A DNA stretch of 64,000 nt from Isochrysis galbana (GCA_018136815.1 CM030932.1:4169980-4233979), one strand, 5' to 3'. Shown: positions 42,760 to 53,330, counted from the stretch's first letter. Numbers and translations are program-made. Notes: generated from the letters alone by a model not told the origin.

Positions 42760-42990
42760 AAAACTTCTTAAAATACTCGCGGCGCGTGCGACCCTGCACA
42801 TCTCTCATGAATGAAGCCACGCCCGCTTCCCTTACCCCCTCTCCACCTGCCTTGCGGCTCGTCCCCTCGTGCGCTACCTAGGGGCTGGGTGTCTAAGGTT
42901 TCCAGTGGCGGACGGTGTGTACCGATCCCCGATGGCATGTTCCTCTACTTCCTCCTGCGCCATCGGGCTATCGTCTTCTCTCGTGTCGTG
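42760..42990 (-). mobile_element. LINE-A 3'-end fragment
   Basis: In plus orientation: A run, CTTCTTAAAATACTCGCGGC, CGTGCGACCCTGCA, CCTTGCGGCTCGTCCCCTCG, TGCGCTACCTAGGGGCTGGG, TTTCCAGTGGCGGACGGTGT. This is the reverse complement of the LINE-A2 3' region (about 61745-61910). Only the tail is present. Confidence 0.75.
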
Positions 42991-43359
42991 GATAAAGGGA
43001 GCCTCTCCATGCCGCACGCTCTACCTTTAGAGCGTGTCCCCTTTCCCGCGCCTTGCCTCCTTCCCTTCTTCCGCCGCACGTCTATCTTAAGAGCGTGTCT
43101 TCGTGTCTTCCCCACACCTTGCTCCTGCCCCCTCTCCTCCCGCCCCGAGTTCCCGCGCACGCAACTCACGGCCGGGATCTCTTCCTTCCGTTCCCTCGTA
43201 CCCTCCCGGCGTTTCCTTGTTTCCTTGGCCAGAGAGGGTCGGAGAGTTTCCGCGTTCGCCGCACTCCCCGGTCCCTCCAGCGCCCGCCCCCTTCCCGTTC
43301 CATTAGTTTTCCCTCTGTTCCTATAGTTTCCCGAGTGTACCCCCTCTTCAGCCGACATT

Positions 43360-43986
43360 ATGTGGAAAACACCACGAAAGCTCGACCCACTTGGCCAGAT
43401 GCCCCGCCACAAAACAAAAATTTTGAGACCACTGGCGCCACCGGGCTGCAATTCTGTCGCCACTGGGGGAGTTGCTCGGTGCACGTGGCGCAAGCGCCGC
43501 CATTCCACCTGGCAAGCCTGTCCTCTTCGTACACCTCCCGTCCCCCACGCCCCCACGTATGTGACGAATAAGCGCATCCCTCTTGGCGACGTGCCCATCA
43601 CTCCCTTGACCGCACGTGCGACGGCCTCATCGTGTTCGAAGCGCGCAAGGGCGGCCACAAGCGTGGAGGACGACCTGCACACGAGGGTCATCGAGCTGGA
43701 GCGACTCCTGGAGGCGCAGCAGAAGAAGATGCGCGGCATGGAACAGAGCTATGCTCAGCATCGCCAGGACACCAACCAGAAGTTGGAGCAGTATCGCGGC
43801 ATGTACGACCGGCTTTGGAGGCAGGTCGACGAGGCGCTGGAGTGCAGACACGTGGAGAGCTTGGCCGAGTCGGCCGTCTTGACGCCAATGACGGCCGAGT
43901 CCATCAGCTCCCTCATGGAACACGCCGACAACCTGGATCTCGTGGCGACGGCCGCCGCGTCCCTGAGTGCGACTCCCTTGGAGTGA
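43360..43986 (+). CDS. Hypothetical protein with coiled coil
   Basis: 208 aa from an ATG at 43360. Residues 1-95 are basic and Pro/Arg-rich with several Cys. Residues about 100-165 form a coiled coil (HTRVIELERLLEAQQKKMRG and onwards to YDRLWRQVDEAL). The C-terminus is acidic/Ala-rich. I do not recognise a family. It is flanked by a LINE tail and a TG microsatellite, so an origin in a retroelement ORF1, which often has a coiled coil, is possible. No intron consensus is obvious; upstream sequence is CT-rich, like a 5' UTR. Confidence 0.35.
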   Translation: MWKTPRKLDPLGQMPRHKTKILRPLAPPGCNSVATGGVARCTWRKRRHSTWQACPLRTPPVPHAPTYVTNKRIPLGDVPITPLTARATASSCSKRARAATSVEDDLHTRVIELERLLEAQQKKMRGMEQSYAQHRQDTNQKLEQYRGMYDRLWRQVDEALECRHVESLAESAVLTPMTAESISSLMEHADNLDLVATAAASLSATPLE

Positions 43987-44008
43987 AGAAGCGCCCCCCT
44001 CGAAGTGT

Positions 44009-44077
44009 ATGTGTGTGCATGTGTGTATATGTGCGTGTGTGTGTGTGATGTGTGTGTGTGTGTGTGTGTGTGTGTGA
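44009..44077. repeat. (TG)n microsatellite
   Basis: Interrupted TG/TATG repeat directly downstream of the coiled-coil ORF. Confidence 0.95.
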
Positions 44078-44089
44078 CCTGGGGGAGAG

Positions 44090-45600
44090 GAGGAGAGAGA
44101 GCTTGGAGCTCACTTGTTGTTTATTGGCGTGGAGGGAACCGCAGCTCTTCCCTCATCTTGCGGCGCTGATATGCTTGGCGCACGAGCTTCGCGACCGTCG
44201 TGGCTTCGGCGAGCTTGGCCTGGGCTTGCGCGATCTTGGCTTGGGCGTCTGCACGTACTGCGCAAAGAAACATGCTAGTTTACGTAAATGTGGACCTTAG
44301 TTAGGGGGTACGCATAGGGAAAAAGTTGGCATGCGCACGCACGGCGTCTCCGCGGGGGGACCGATGCACATCGCACCGTGCACCGACAAGTAATAAATAT
44401 CTCTTAAAATGTATGTTTATGTAGTTGTCACAGGGGAAAAGCGCCGACACGGCGCCCCAGGGAGGGGGGGGGGACACGCGCCGCGGGAAAGCAGGGAAAA
44501 AAAGTTGTTACGCTAGTTTGCATTTAATTTTAAAATAACGCTCTATAGACGTGTAACGAAACTACCCTCAGACACATCGTATGGAGGAAGGGGCGTCTGT
44601 AGTGAAATGGTGTCGTACATAACGTTATATACAACTGTGGACATTCGATCGCTCAATTCGACTGATGTCCCACACTTGACGGAACGACACCTAACATAAA
44701 CCTGACCCTAGTGGCACAAGCACTCGACTAAGGCTGTGAATAGGTTTGGTTTGGAGCTAACATGTTTAAAGTAGATAGTGCCTTTCAGCTATCTTGATAC
44801 ATAGAGATAGTGCCCTTCGGCTATCTTGATACATAGAGATAGTGCGATTTGCCAAGTAGATACCTAATATCTAGATATTAGGCATTAGGCATTAATTAGG
44901 TATTGGTATTGGGTATTGGGTATAGATAATAGCCCTTAGCTCCGGCCCGAAGTAGTCGCCGCGCGTTTGTGTGTTGTGTGTGGTTGTGGTTGTCGAACCA
45001 ATATGTGTCGTTGTGCGCACTAGCACAAAGCACAAACAAAGCTCAAGCTCCTACCTATAAATAGATAGAGATAGTGTACCGTAAAAGGTATTAATTAAGG
45101 CGGGGGGCGCGCCCGAAAAGCGCGAGAGTGAGTACTAAGTACCTACAATACGTGGGCAGTAGGCGCGAGACTGCTGTAGCCCTTCGATCGGCGCGGGGCG
45201 CGAGAGGCTGTCGCCGGCGCGCTCCATGGCGACCAAGTATAAACTTAGTTGCAATACTCTGTACGAAAGGCAGGGCAATCGGATGCAACTTTGGAGCACT
45301 CCTTGCTGGCGGGAATGAATTGTGAGTGAGGGCTTGTTGTGTGTGTGTGTGGTTCGCGCGCGCAGCGCGCCCTTAGCTCCGCGCGCCCCCATCAGTCAGT
45401 TGTCTTCCGCGCGCCGCGTGCAAGCCTGTAGCCTGTAAGCTCGGTGGCTATTAATAGGTTGTTAATAGCTTTTGTCATCGCAGCTATCTTGATAGATAGA
45501 GATAGTGCTCCTTCGCTATCTTGATAGATAGAGATAGTGCTTTTGCTGGGTAGATAGCCTAATATCTTGATATCTGTCTATCATGTTCACAACCTTACAC
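44090..45600. other. Gene-poor region with paired hairpin repeats
   Basis: No gene is seen. Positions about 44775-44850 hold tandem 40-42 bp units (CTATCTTGATACATAGAGAT, AGTGCCCTTCGG), and 45482-45545 hold closely related units (CTATCTTGATAGATAGAGAT, AGTGCTCCTTCG). Both arrays are followed by TAGATACCTAATATC/TAGATAGCCTAATATC, so about 110 bp was duplicated 700 bp apart. Positions 44592-44640 match the dispersed block at 221-285. Confidence 0.5.
45130..45250 (-). mobile_element. Palindrome-tagged 5' end, minus strand
   Basis: On the minus strand: AACTAAGTTTATACTTGGT (45232-45250), then CGCC and an ATG at 45227 opening MERAGDSLSRPAPIEG. This is the family head and micro-ORF start, with similarity lost after about 20 codons. 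It confirms that palindrome plus MERA start is a recurrent unit. Confidence 0.55.
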
Positions 45601-45699
45601 TCGACATAGCAGAGAAGCTAACTAAATCGCCCACCGGAACGCCATACCCACCACCCCCCGCGACCCAACATCGAAGGCTCAGTGCACAACACAGCCCCA

Positions 45700-45950
45700 A
45701 GTCCAATGCTTAAGGCGACAACAACCACGGGAACCCCAAGAGAATCCGACCGCCCGATGGCGCGAGGGAAGGCCGAGGAGTCGACCATCGGGGATCGGTG
45801 CACGCCGCCTGCCACTGGAAACCCTGAACACTGAGCCCCTAGGTAGAGCACGAGGGGACGAGCCGCAAGGCGAGTGAGAGGAAGTGATAAGGGATGCGGG
45901 CGCGGCTGTCAGAAGTTGTCGCAGGGTCGCGCGCGCGGTGAGAATGTTAA
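45700..45950 (+). mobile_element. LINE-A 3'-end fragment
   Basis: Matches the LINE-A2 3' region: GATGGCGCGAGGGAAGGCCG, GTGCACGCCGCCTGCCACTG, GAGCCCCTAGGTAGAGCACG, then CAGGGTCGCGCGCGCGGTGA and GAATGTTAAC. The T run is absent because an inverted-repeat element begins here. Confidence 0.7.
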
Positions 45951-46425
45951 CTGTTTACTGCCGGAGCATGCAAATGGATGCTTCAAACGGCATATTTCGT
46001 CCCTGCTCGCCAACGCCTTGAGGGGTGCCCATGAGGTGCTGGGGGAGCCTCAGGGACATCCTTCCCCACATTTCCCACCCATTTTCAACACAATAGGTCG
46101 AGATTGTAGTATGGAATTATGCAGAAAATAGGCCCAGGGGCGAAGCAGCCATTTGGATGCTTCAGTTTACCAAATAATCCACGTGTGCACGTTAGAAAAA
46201 GGTGTGAGAGGTTGAGGGGAGGGCGGCGCGGCGCAACGGAGTGGGACTGGGAGGGAGAGGGGGGGGGGGGGGGAGGATCGGAAAAAAATTGATCATCTCT
46301 TTCTTTGCGGAAAGCGTCGCTTATATCGTTGAACATGTCTTCCTCTCTTCTCTCACCTCAAAAAACCAAACATCGAAGCATCCATTTGCATGCTGCGCTC
46401 CCGGCAGTAAAGAGTTAAGAAGTTT
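45945..46425. repeat. MITE-like element with about 35-bp inverted termini
   Basis: Left end (about 45946-45985): TTAACTGTTTACTGCCGGAG then CATGCAAATGGATGCTTC. The right end (about 46372-46425) is its reverse complement, GAAGCATCCATTTGCATG, then CCGGCAGTAAAGAGTTAA. The interior has a third relative (CATTTGGATGCTTCAG, about 46150-46166) and no coding capacity. The right terminus runs into GAAG plus a T run, so its ends coincide with LINE-A tail sequence. Confidence 0.6.
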
Positions 46426-46850
46426 TTTTTGCTACTGTAGATACTCCTTCCTCCGAGACCCCGCTGCCATCGCCCTTGCCTCCTCCGATCCCTCTTTCCC
46501 GCTCCCCCCCGCATTCCTTGTTCCTTGTTCTTCGGTTTCGGGGGGTCGGCCCACGTGCACTACCTTGGGTCTAGCGTTGGGAGGGGGGTGAGACGGGCCT
46601 GTTAAGGCTTCTTTGGTATGCGGCGTGGCTATGAATGCCGCGTTGTGGGGGCCCAGCCTAACGGCTTCCCCCATGGATAACATCCGCAGCTAAAGAAACT
46701 CTTTAAGCCAGCCGAGCATGTACCCTCCTCTCAGCCCAGCCTTCTGTGGAGTGCCCCCCCTTTTCTAGGCGCCCCCCTCTCCCTTGCCCCCTCCCACTCT
46801 CACCTTGACTAAAGGCTCTCTCACATCTTGGTTTTGGAACCGAGGTAGTA

Positions 46851-47348
46851 ATGCGAGTCAATCGGACAATACAATGCTTGCTCCTCTTGCTTGCTCTATC
46901 TCTTTGGCCTTGTGCGCTCCTTATTGAGAGCGCTGGGCTGCCAGCGGCGGGCTTACACAGCTCCAAAACATGGCGCGAAACGGGATCATTCAACGTTCAA
47001 GCAAGGGTACCCCTTCGGACGAGGTGGAAGCTCGGATGCCTCCTTCCGACCTTCTTAGCTTCGGTGAGGAGGTCCTGGACCGGGGAGGAGTTGATTACAG
47101 CCTGCTATGCACCCCCTCTGGTGCCTACCTTGCACTTCGGAAATAAAACCAGCGCGTGGTCGCTCCACGTCGCTACTTCTTGCAATACCCGCGTCGGATC
47201 AGCTCTTCAATGTATCGTTCAATGCGACTGTCCCCAGCTCTCGGCTCAATTCCTGAGCAAATACGTTGCGGTTTGCGCTGAGAGGGATTGGGCTAGTTGC
47301 CCACGGCCAAGGTGTGAGCACTGGCAATGTGGTCCCATGGCTCCATGA
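46851..47348 (+). CDS. Possible small secreted Cys-rich protein
   Basis: 165 aa from an ATG at 46851. The first 30 residues look like a signal peptide (CLLLLLALSLWPCALLI, then ESAGLPAAG). The rest has about ten Cys but no recognisable fold. It faces the 3' end of the RecQ gene. It may be a chance open frame; nothing apart from the leader supports it. Confidence 0.22.
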   Translation: MRVNRTIQCLLLLLALSLWPCALLIESAGLPAAGLHSSKTWRETGSFNVQARVPLRTRWKLGCLLPTFLASVRRSWTGEELITACYAPPLVPTLHFGNKTSAWSLHVATSCNTRVGSALQCIVQCDCPQLSAQFLSKYVAVCAERDWASCPRPRCEHWQCGPMAP

Positions 47349-47526
47349 CCACCGCTCGCACACACCGTTTTGGAGAAGTGTGCGCACGACAACTCGCCCG
47401 TCGTTATTGCGTGGCCATGGTGTTCCACGGCTCGTAAGAAATTGCTCACGACAAAGGGTACGATCAATGTCAACGACCGAACAACCGGCCTAGGCACAAA
47501 TCACATAGGGTGCCGGACATCGAGCG

Positions 47527-50217
47527 TCAACCCCGTGCAACAATCTCAAGTGCTTCACACCTTACGCCATAAAGTGCTCGCCCCACTCCTTGCCTAGCAC
47601 CGCCGACCATATAACTACAAAGCAATATGTGAGCATGGTCGTCCTCAGCTCGGGCGTCGTGCATGCATACCTCAGCCAGTTCGATGACACGCTGAACCAA
47701 TTCGGGACTCTGCCGGCTTCGCCCGCTACTGGGAGTCATTGGGGTCGACTTCTGCGATGGAACAGAGAACATGGAGTGTTTTGACGCATTTGTGGGGACC
47801 TCTGTAGCATGTGGTGGCTGAGGGGTCGCCTGCGAAAGTTGTGCCTTTGCGCAGGCCATGTTGGTTCTGTCGGCGAGCGGTGTGCCAAAAGTTGGCATTA
47901 ATGATGCTGGGATGATGGTAGAAAGCAGCGGTTTTGAAGGACGGTAAGACATTTCCCTTCCGACGCTTGAGTTTGACGGCGAGGGCTCTTCGTTGATATC
48001 GCTTGGCACGGACCCCGGCCTTTCAGCATCTCCGCGCCGTAGCAGTCGAAGTCGCCGCCCGATTGCCTTATTGCAAGAGCGGTTGAAGCATGTGCCAAAC
48101 CCGGCGCTGTGAGCAGCGCAGCTAGAAAAGGCGTTGGCTGACTGTGATCCCGCAAAAAAGGTAGCGCGATTGCGCTCACAAGCGGGTTCACATGTAATGC
48201 ATTCGCCATCTTCTATCCCACTAGCATTCTCGGCGGCCTCGTCTTCTGGGGCTTTGCTCATAAAATCTCCGTCGCCATCATCTGGATCATGGGCATGTAG
48301 ATCAGCGGGTCGCGCTCTCTTCTTCGAGTTGGTCTCCTCGTCCTCCTCGATCTCCTTGGTTGCATCCAGCCGCCGCAAGTGCAGTTTGAAAGCTGCCATG
48401 GACTGCAATGAAACCTCTGACGTCCTATGCATCGGACCAGCCGTAGGAGACACTTCTAACTCGCTTGCCTTGGGTCCAGTATACAAACGAGCGGTAAAAC
48501 CGCCATGGGAACATGGCACGCACATTTCCACTAAGAATCGACGGACGATCAGCGCTCGCAATAAGCGGCCCACAATCGAACTTTTGATTGCTCTAGCAGT
48601 ACCATGCTCAGGGAGCTCATCCAGCGCTTGAGCTCGTATTCCACGGGCGCGTGAACCAAGCAATACCTGCTCCAATGATCTAAGGCTCAAGAGACCGCTT
48701 AGTCTACGGACAATGCGCAAGGAGCTCGCAGCAACACTACTCAGGTCGACGGTTTCCCGGGGCTCCTTAGCGGCGCAATTGTCACAGCACCACGGACGAT
48801 GCTCGACCAACGAATCCGGATATGCGGGCAGGTCTTGTCCGAGTGCACTGAGCAAGTGTTTACGGCGGCATCCTCGATCATCCTCACACATGGCCACAAC
48901 CTCGAGCAAATCATCCAATCTCTGATCCATTCTAGCCGACGCACCGCCACGTCGGATCATTGCCTCCACGCGCCCCTTGTCCCCGTATGAGTAGAGTAAG
49001 ACACATGTAGCAGGGGCGCCGTCCCGCCCAGCACGGCCCCACTCCTGGGCCAGTTCAACGAGCGACTCCGGCATTGACCAATGGAAAATATGTCTCACGC
49101 CGTTGTGGTGCACACCCATGCCAAAGGCAGCAGTGGCGACGATGACTTCGAATTCGCCAAGAAGCCAAGCGCGATGCACGGCATCTTTGACCTCCATTTC
49201 GACCTGCGAGTGGTAGAAGGCTGCGGCAATGCCACGCTCCAGCATTCCATCGCACACTCGCTCCGTTTCAGCACGCGAGTGGCAGTAGATGATTGCGCAC
49301 CGTTCACCCTCACGAGAAGTATGCATGCGCGCAACTACGCGGTCAAACAGAGAGGCTGCGCTGCCCGTCTTCCGCCACACTTCATATCGCAGGTGCGGCC
49401 TATCCAGACTGCCCTCCAACACGGTGACTCCACCTACGGGTAGCCCGAGAGTCCTGAACAGAGATAAACGGCAGGCGGGCCGCAAGGTTGCTGTGAGTAG
49501 GAGCCATGGTACGCCGGGAAGCTCGGAGCGGAGTGATCCGAGGCGCGCATACTCGGGGCGGAAGCCGGAGCCCCATGCAAGCACGCAGTGCGCTTCGTCG
49601 ACAACAATCCGCTGGAGGAGACTGCGGCTAGAGAGCGCACGGAGAAGGTGGACAAGCTTGGGTGACTGAAGCAAGCGTTCGGGGGTAACGAAGAGCAATT
49701 TGGGCATCGAACCATCGCTGAGGTCTTCAGCATCTAGGATATTGTTGTGGGAGCACTCAGCCGAAGCGCTCCCAGAACGGAGGCAATACCTGCGCAGTGC
49801 TTCCAGAACATGCGCTGCTTCAACAGGGCTCTGTGTTGAGCAAAGGCTGAGCGCGCGGATACGCAACGCTGCCGCGGCATCCACCTGGTCTCTCATGAGG
49901 GCGAGCAAGGGGACGATGACCACACTGAGCCCGGGCGTTGCCAGTGCCGCCAGCTGAAAGGTGCGCGACTTGCCCCCACCCGTAGAAAGCAGCAAAAGCA
50001 CGTCGCGACCCAACAAACTGGCCTCAATCGCTTCGAGCTGCAGCGGCCGGAGCGGCGTGCCGCCGAAGGCGTGAGCGTTGAGCGCCTCCAGACGAGTGCT
50101 GAGTGTAGGGCTAGCAGCGTGCACCGCGGCTTGATATGCCGCCTCGCATGCGGTGGGGACGCCATCGTGCTCGTTGGTGGTTTGTTCGACGTCAGCTTTC
50201 CCGCCCGTGCCAACCAT
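47527..50217 (-). CDS. RecQ-family DNA helicase
   Basis: 896 aa from an ATG at 50217, intronless. Motifs: 0/I with RPLQLEAI and LSTGGGKS (78-84), II DEAHC (207-211), III LTATLRP, VI QEWGRAGRDG (391-400). The RecQ zinc-binding module follows (C444, C450, C477/C478, C481), then a winged-helix region (about 545-590). RecQ helicases unwind 3'-to-5' and act in recombination and fork repair. Odd points: motif V reads AFGMGVHHNGVRH where the family normally has GIDK, so an Asp is replaced by His; and the C-terminal 300 residues are disordered with a Cys cluster (CITCEPAC, then several spaced Cys), with no HRDC domain that I can see. Confidence 0.9.
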   Translation of the reverse strand: MVGTGGKADVEQTTNEHDGVPTACEAAYQAAVHAASPTLSTRLEALNAHAFGGTPLRPLQLEAIEASLLGRDVLLLLSTGGGKSRTFQLAALATPGLSVVIVPLLALMRDQVDAAAALRIRALSLCSTQSPVEAAHVLEALRRYCLRSGSASAECSHNNILDAEDLSDGSMPKLLFVTPERLLQSPKLVHLLRALSSRSLLQRIVVDEAHCVLAWGSGFRPEYARLGSLRSELPGVPWLLLTATLRPACRLSLFRTLGLPVGGVTVLEGSLDRPHLRYEVWRKTGSAASLFDRVVARMHTSREGERCAIIYCHSRAETERVCDGMLERGIAAAFYHSQVEMEVKDAVHRAWLLGEFEVIVATAAFGMGVHHNGVRHIFHWSMPESLVELAQEWGRAGRDGAPATCVLLYSYGDKGRVEAMIRRGGASARMDQRLDDLLEVVAMCEDDRGCRRKHLLSALGQDLPAYPDSLVEHRPWCCDNCAAKEPRETVDLSSVAASSLRIVRRLSGLLSLRSLEQVLLGSRARGIRAQALDELPEHGTARAIKSSIVGRLLRALIVRRFLVEMCVPCSHGGFTARLYTGPKASELEVSPTAGPMHRTSEVSLQSMAAFKLHLRRLDATKEIEEDEETNSKKRARPADLHAHDPDDGDGDFMSKAPEDEAAENASGIEDGECITCEPACERNRATFFAGSQSANAFSSCAAHSAGFGTCFNRSCNKAIGRRLRLLRRGDAERPGSVPSDINEEPSPSNSSVGREMSYRPSKPLLSTIIPASLMPTFGTPLADRTNMACAKAQLSQATPQPPHATEVPTNASKHSMFSVPSQKSTPMTPSSGRSRQSPELVQRVIELAEVCMHDARAEDDHAHILLCSYMVGGARQGVGRALYGVRCEALEIVARG

Positions 50218-50347
50218 CGCCCGGGTCGCTGGCGCTACTGTACTCGGTGAGGGACCAGCCAGTTGGTCAGTTGGTCCCCGCAGACCAACCGCGCCTCGCT
50301 GCTGAAGAGCCGCACGCTAGCGCGAGGGGTGAGAATCCGGTAGGATA

Positions 50348-50452
50348 GGGCCTGCTAAGAGTTTCGTGAAACTCTTTCCGAAATTTGGGGGAGACGTCTC
50401 AGCGCGAAGAAATTTCTTAGGGCCTGGTAAGAGTTTCGTGAAACTCTTTCTG
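50348..50452. promoter_or_regulatory. Duplicated palindrome upstream of RecQ
   Basis: AAGAGTTTCGTGAAACTCTT, a perfect 20-bp palindrome, occurs at 50357-50376 and 50429-50448, inside a longer direct repeat (GGGCCT, a variable base, then TAAGAGTTTC). It starts 140 bp upstream of the RecQ ATG. TTCnnGAA spacing resembles a heat-shock element, and both copies continue into CTTTC(C/T)GAAA. A regulatory role is inferred from position and symmetry only. Confidence 0.45.
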
Positions 50453-50621
50453 AAAGAGACCTTTGAGGTGAACAGCTTCGTCCGTTGCTCATCGCCTCAC
50501 GTGTCCGTGTGTGCGCTACTACCGGGGTATCTGGAGACCGGCGTGGCCCCAGGCTAGTTATATTATTGCTCTAGCGCTGGCGCTGGGCCTTCTGCCTGTC
50601 TGCTTGTCCCACCTCGGTAAA

Positions 50622-52975
50622 ACAAAAAAAAATCTTCTTGAAAATCCCCGCTACGTATGCGGCGTGAGGCAGCTTGCTAGTGTACCTCCCTACTACCCAA
50701 CCTTAACCCCTAGCAACCCCCTTCCCCTTCCCCAGTTCCCTCTTTAGCGGAGAAGCTGGATCCAACGAGGCCGCGCGCTCTGCTTCGGCCGGGAGTTGGA
50801 GAGAAGGGGGTGGGAGATTGTGGCTCGTCTCTTGATCTAGTTACGACTCGAATTTTCCTCATTCATATAACGTGAGATCTTTATAGGTTTCCGGTGCGGT
50901 TCCTATTAAGGGATTTGGCTACCCTAGGTGATGTTTCTTATGTCTAGTAGTCCTCTCGCCGCCTGCAAGAGCAAGAGGTCCTCTGATGTTCCTAAGTTGA
51001 AATTCTTGTCTATAGTGTACAGTGGACTTATCATTTTCCGAATATGTTTGTTGCTCGGGGCGTGTAGCCCCATGTTCTCGCGTTGTTTTTTTAACCTTTG
51101 AAAGAAACCGACCTTCGACCTTCGCCGTTACTAATAAGTGGTATCTCGTAAGGATTGCTCTTAAGATTGTTCTAACGGACCTACCGTCCGCGTTGCCATA
51201 TTGGATGTTGTACAAGTCCGTGAGGATGTATCTCCACGCCAGGATACCTAAGTATCCCGAGGAGGGATGCGGTCTGTCTACCTGGTAGCAAAAGAGACGT
51301 TGGGCTATCTCAGAGCCCGGCCTAAGATTTATCCCCAGAAGCCCTTCTATGAATTCGAAAATGGGCTCCGTCGCGATGCACGCGGCTATGTGGGTGGAGC
51401 TCTCGGGGGCTATACCGCAAAAGCGGCACGTCGGATCGTCAGCGAACCGGTTCGCCGTGGCTATTCTCCTATGCAGGACGTGTTTGAAGTGCATAGATGA
51501 GTCTCTTGGCGTTAAAAAATTATACTTGTATAGCTGAGATACTTGTTTCCATTTCCCGGAGAGGTCCGGCAGTCGTTTTTCCCACCTCAATGTGGATTTT
51601 TGCTTCTTCGTTTTCCTCATTGCGAGAAACGCTTTGGTCATCGCCTTGACGGTAACATCCTCTAGGGTTTTATTCGCGCCTTTAAACGTGTATTCTTGTG
51701 GTATCGGATACGCCGTCTCGGCCGGGCCGTCGTACGCTCGGCCCCATTTCAATGGGATGTATAATTCGTCTGGTGATGGCTGCGGGTTGGCTCTCTCATA
51801 AATATGGGGTTCACCCATCACATTAAGCTTGAATACGTAATAGTCGCCATTCCGGCGCAGGTAAGTAATACTTGTGTTCTTTGTCCACCAGGATGTCTCC
51901 TAGGTCATGCCCGTCCGGGTCTTCTTGAGGGGCTAACTCATGTTCTCCCGTAGTGAGGGGAGGAGCCACCGCTTTCTTCCTAAGAAGATTCATATATTCG
52001 TTGGTGGCCTCCGCCATTCTTGCTCTAGACCATTCGGCTATCTTCTCCCATGACTTTAGAAATGGACCTATCGAGATGTAGTTGCCTCTATGGCGTATCC
52101 AGCGTTCTCCTTCCGGCAGGTAAGCCGCGCATTCCTCCGTGGTGTATATCTCTCCAGTGTCCGGGTTGATCGTATTATGCACAATAACCGTTTGTAAAGA
52201 TTCCCACTTAGCCCTATGTGAGTGCTGTAATGCAGGAGCTTTATGAAAATAGTTGTACCATATCGGGGATCCTTGAGTCCCTTCCCTCGTGTTGGTTTCC
52301 CTAAGGAACTTAATCCGTCTGAAATTATCGAGCGCTTGCTTCCAAAATGCCGGCAGCGTATTGTTCCCACGGAGGCTTGCCGAGAGGCATCGTGCGTCGA
52401 CTTTCGAAAATACAGCCGCTCTCCCCAATGGGGTGCGGCTGAACCACTGGTCTAGGGCGGTCTTCCAATCCGCCGAGGACGGATTTAAGTAGCGAACTAT
52501 CCATACCGCTTGAAGTGCACGCGTATGCTCGGCCATAGGGAGCAACCCGATCCCCAGAAGGGGTTGGTCTTCGTTCGTTCCCACCCTCGGGTATGCCGGG
52601 TAGGTTATCCATCTTCTACCCTCTTGCGAGGAGCCTAACTCCTCCGCTTGTAGCCGCGGAGACCTATCCCAGAGTATTGTTTGGACGTCGGAGTCGATAG
52701 CCTCCATGAACCACGACGGGGGGACGGGGGGGTGGAAGTGGATAACCAGTACCTCGGAGTCCCGTATACAATAAAGTTCACTAGTAGAATTCTCCCGTGA
52801 ATCGAGAGGTTTTGAACTCCTTTCCACGCTGCGACTTTCTTCTTGAGCTTGGCTATCGTCTTCAGGTCCTTCCCAGAAGGGCACTCCTAGAATGGTGGCG
52901 AACTCTCCTTCGCCCAATGTTTTAAGGTAAGCTAGTGCTTCAAGGATTCGCGTTCCCACCAGCGATCCCAAACGT
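50622..52975 (-). mobile_element. LINE-B copy, 5'-truncated and frameshifted
   Basis: Minus strand: about 680 codons of the C-terminal half of a LINE polyprotein in two frames (51823-52971, then 50919-51821, with a frameshift near 51830-51870), then a 3' UTR and terminus (A run, TCTTCTTGAAAATCCCCGC in plus orientation). Features: WITYPAYPRVGTNEDQPLLG, TRALQAVWIVRYLNPSSADW, FKHVLHRRIATANRF, the finger CRFCGIAPESSTHIAAC and HPSSGYLGILAWRYI. The first frame corresponds to the post-RT region of LINE-A, so the reverse transcriptase is lost. Its 5' end abuts a copia fragment. Confidence 0.85.
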
Positions 52976-52984
52976 ATTAGTATA

Positions 52985-53330
52985 ATGGCAGTGCATTAAG
53001 TTGGACCCTGGAGGCATCGAGTCCTGGGGGATAAGGACCCATGTGTTAAGGCCAATGAGCCCGGCAAGTTCTTTGTTGATAGCCGCACGCCAATAGTCGG
53101 CCCACGGTGAAGACAAGGCCTGGCGATAGGTCTTAGGTACTTGAATGTCGCCCATGTCGGCAACGACGGTCACTGTATGAGCATAATACGTAGGATTATC
53201 CGTATCTTTGAGCATATCCGAGGGAGAGGCAAACTCATTATAACAAGTATGAGTTGCATAGGCAAACGCCATCGCACATGAGGGAGCGGACGACGAGAGG
53301 GCTGAGGAGAGGCAAAACATGGCAATAGCC
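52985..53330 (-). mobile_element. Ty1/copia reverse-transcriptase fragment
   Basis: The minus frame contains VPKTYRQALSSPWADYWRAA followed by INKELAGLIGLNTWVLI and PPGSNLMHC. This is the start of the RVT_2 domain of copia elements (P.sy.eAl..p....W..A...El..l..n.tW.lv). It is cut off where the LINE-B copy begins. No LTRs are visible. Confidence 0.75.

Noticed and set aside
44592-44640. Gene start shared with 221-285
   Set aside because: The two blocks share only short non-coding runs and no common frame; treated as a dispersed repeat.
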